Under the pieces are notes generated by a model, which saw only the letters and a program-made list of their open reading frames with translations, did no database searches and was not told the DNA's origin. Position numbers and translations under genes: made by a program. Shown here in pieces: positions 15,140 to 16,704 of a stretch of DNA of 16,704 nucleotides (its first letter is position 1; each line of letters begins with the position of its first letter). Source of the stretch: Pavlovales sp. CCMP2436 (lineage: Eukaryota > Haptophyta > Pavlovophyceae > Pavlovales); assembly GCA_026770615.1 (NCBI GenBank), contig MU631688.1:78290-94993 (forward strand). The letters run 5' to 3'.

Positions 15140-16372
15140 ATGAGCGGTTCGGTCTCGCTGCCCGACCTTATCGGAGCGATTCGGGGCCAGATCCCGAAGG
15201 ACAAGTGCAACCTGCTCGAGGAGCTCGTCCAGCGCCTCCAGAACCGCGAGGTTCACCTCAACCGTCAGCAGTTCCTGTGCCGGGTGCGTGATATCGCTGG
15301 TGAGGACGCCCCCGCCCTCAGGCTGGCCCTCAAGCAACTGGCCGTCGAGCGGCCGCGCACAGCGGCCGACGGGGTACAACCAGGCGGGGGCGACATCCTC
15401 TCACTCGGCACCGCCAACCCCAACGCCCTCTCTCCGCCGCTCGCCGCCGCCAACGGAGGTGAGTCCGGCGGGTCCGGGCAGTCCGGGGGCGGCAGCGCCT
15501 TGGCCGCCTTCGCGGGAGGGACCGACACATTTGCAGCCGGCGCCATCGCGGCGGGCCTCGCGGGGCTCGAGTCGCTGGTGGGCGGCGAGGCGCTAATGCC
15601 CTCGCCCGCGGACGCCGCCGCCGCCGCAGACGCCGCCGGCGGCGACGGCGGCGCGGCTTCAGTGTCCGCGGCGCCAGTGTCCACAAATGCCACAATTGCA
15701 AATTCCGCCGCCGCCGACCCCGCCGCCACCGCGGCTGCGAGGGGGACTGCTGGGGATGCTGCGCTGGCCAGCGGAGGGGGCGCCGCTGCCGCCGCGTCGC
15801 CGGGCGCGCCGGGCGCGCCGGGCGCGCCCACCGCAGCCTCCGCCGAGTTGCCGCCGGGTCCGTTTGGGATTGGGGCACCGATGACCCCCGGGGCAGCTGG
15901 TGACCCGGGCGCGCAGCCCAACGGGCAAGCGGCAGGGGAGTCCGCAGGTGCGGCGGGCGGGAGCGCGGACGCGGTAAAGCCCGAGATGGGCACGGCCGCC
16001 GCTGCCGTGGGCTCGCCGGGCGGTGTGGTCACGGCCGAACCGGCCGGTGCAGGGGGGACAGGGGGCGCAGACGTGGCCACGCAGGCGGCCGTGCACGCGC
16101 AGCAGATGGCCGCCGCGCAGGCCGCTGCCGCCCACGCCGCCGCGGGGGGGGGCGCTGCGGCCGACGTGAAGCCCGGGCTCTCGCCCTCGCAGGCGGCGCC
16201 CGGCTCCATGCCCCCACCCGCCCTGCCCAACCCCGGTGGAGCCCCCAGCCCAGCCACCGCGGGTGCGTCCGCCGCCCACGCGACGCAGAAGCTCGAGATG
16301 GCCGCGGCGGCCGTGCTCGTGCACGCGGCCAAGTGCGTGGCGACGGACTGCGGGATCGGCCACTGCGAAAAG
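15140..16372 (+). CDS. Probable transcriptional co-regulator: RST domain plus TAZ zinc finger (first exon)
   Basis: 411 codons are open from ATG 15140 to a splice donor AAAAG|GTGCGC at 16372/16373. Residues ~5-68 ([20 protein letters not shown]... and RVRDIAGED...LKQLA) match the RST domain: L..L...I.KDK...L..L..L...E, F....R.I.G. That fold mediates protein contacts in plant RCD1/SRO and TAF4-type proteins. Residues ~100-375 are a long Ala/Gly/Pro/Ser linker with GAPGAPGAP. The last ~29 residues (LVHAAKC..., CGIGHCEK) begin a TAZ zinc finger: helix, then C, C and C ligands, as in CBP/p300-type acetyltransferases. The rest of the TAZ domain must lie in later exons. The product would act in the nucleus. 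Whether it is a CBP/p300-like acetyltransferase cannot be told here. RST is likely; TAZ is likely but partial. Confidence 0.7.
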
Positions 16373-16484
16373 GTGCGCTGTTTCCTTGCGTTTTTTTGCT
16401 TCTTTTTTTTTGGGTACATATGTTTATGTATTTATGTATGTGTATATATGTATATGTATATGTGTATATATATATATATATGTA

Positions 16485-16540
<56 letters not shown>

Positions 16541-16704
16541 TATATAACCACCAATGAACTCGCTCACTCGCGCTCTGCCGGACGGCCTCGCGTTGCCTGG
16601 TTTGGCTCCTTCGGCTCCTTCTTCAACTAGTCCTTCCACCGCGCCCCCGCGCGGCGGCCCACGCCCTGCACGCGCGAACAAGTTCACGGTATTCAAAACC
16701 CAAA
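16373..16704 (+). other. Intron 1 of the RST-TAZ gene (start), with T-rich tract
   Basis: The protein frame turns from TAZ-like to Phe/Ile/Tyr-rich nonsense directly after GTGCGC, so this is intron. It holds T runs at 16390-16410 and the TA microsatellite. A candidate acceptor is AACTAG at 16625-16630, another is CAAG at 16679-16682; neither gives an obvious TAZ continuation in the remaining bases, so the next exon may be outside the window. Confidence 0.6.
16425..16546. repeat. (TA)n/(TG) microsatellite in intron 1
   Basis: Mixed ATGTATATG units grade into 45 nt of pure alternating AT (16490-16534), then, after a single C, a short further AT run to 16546. It sits within the intron that divides the TAZ coding sequence, and is likely length-polymorphic and hard to assemble. 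Confidence 0.9.

Noticed and set aside
15265..16419. 384-codon ORF on the minus strand
   Set aside because: It is the mirror of the RST-TAZ exon: GC-rich Ala/Gly codons leave the opposite strand open. Its product is low-complexity Ala/Pro, and the plus strand carries real domains.
16373..16630. Read-through of the RST-TAZ frame into a Tyr/Ile repeat protein
   Set aside because: The frame follows a GT donor and is just the translated TA microsatellite; TAZ similarity ends at the donor.

Overview
The window reads as nuclear DNA from a eukaryote, most likely a GC-rich unicellular alga such as a haptophyte or a related protist. This is inference. It rests on GC-rich, Ala/Gly-heavy coding, GT donor sites, Kozak-like starts, RST/TAZ and secreted J-domain proteins, a high load of decayed non-LTR retroelements, and TA/GT microsatellites. 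There is no operon structure and no bacterial signal. Everything was read by eye; no database search was run.

Layout. (1) 1-1650 is gene-poor. It holds a copy of a dispersed repeat (R1), a possible terminal exon (157-436), a roughly 600-bp MITE-like element with inverted ends (631-1231), and a copy of a second repeat module (R2). (2) 1784-1954 is the 5' end of a protein kinase gene. It stops just after the glycine-rich loop, where a 16-nt tandem repeat and two long hairpins (1949-2130) begin. (3) 2234-3093 and 9867-10355 are two halves of one host gene: signal peptide, then an A-B-A-B tandem repeat, then a C-terminal J domain. The gene is split by a 6.77-kb insertion (3094-9866) with imperfect terminal inverted repeats and a TA target duplication. 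Removing the insertion and one TA brings the two halves together in frame.

(4) Inside the insertion, 3115-8850 is a decayed non-LTR retrotransposon. Its broken polyprotein reads pre-RT region, reverse transcriptase (YIDD), RNase H (D-E-D), CCHC-like zinc knuckle, coiled/Pro-rich basic linker and an OTU-type cysteine peptidase domain (DGNC...H). This is the most notable domain combination in the window. About 1 kb of other DNA (8850-9866) separates it from the right inverted repeat. (5) 10840-12795 is a second, diverged and truncated copy of the same retroelement family. 12888-13440 (minus strand) is the 3' part of an unrelated LINE RT. (6) 13440-15139 is mostly non-coding, with hairpins and a third R1 copy fused to R2. 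(7) 15140-16372 is the intact first exon of a probable transcription co-regulator: an N-terminal RST domain, a long Ala/Gly/Pro-rich linker and the start of a TAZ zinc finger. It is cut by an intron that carries a (TA)n microsatellite.

The genes do not form a pathway. The window records layered transposon insertion around a few host genes: a kinase fragment, a secreted J protein and an RST-TAZ regulator.
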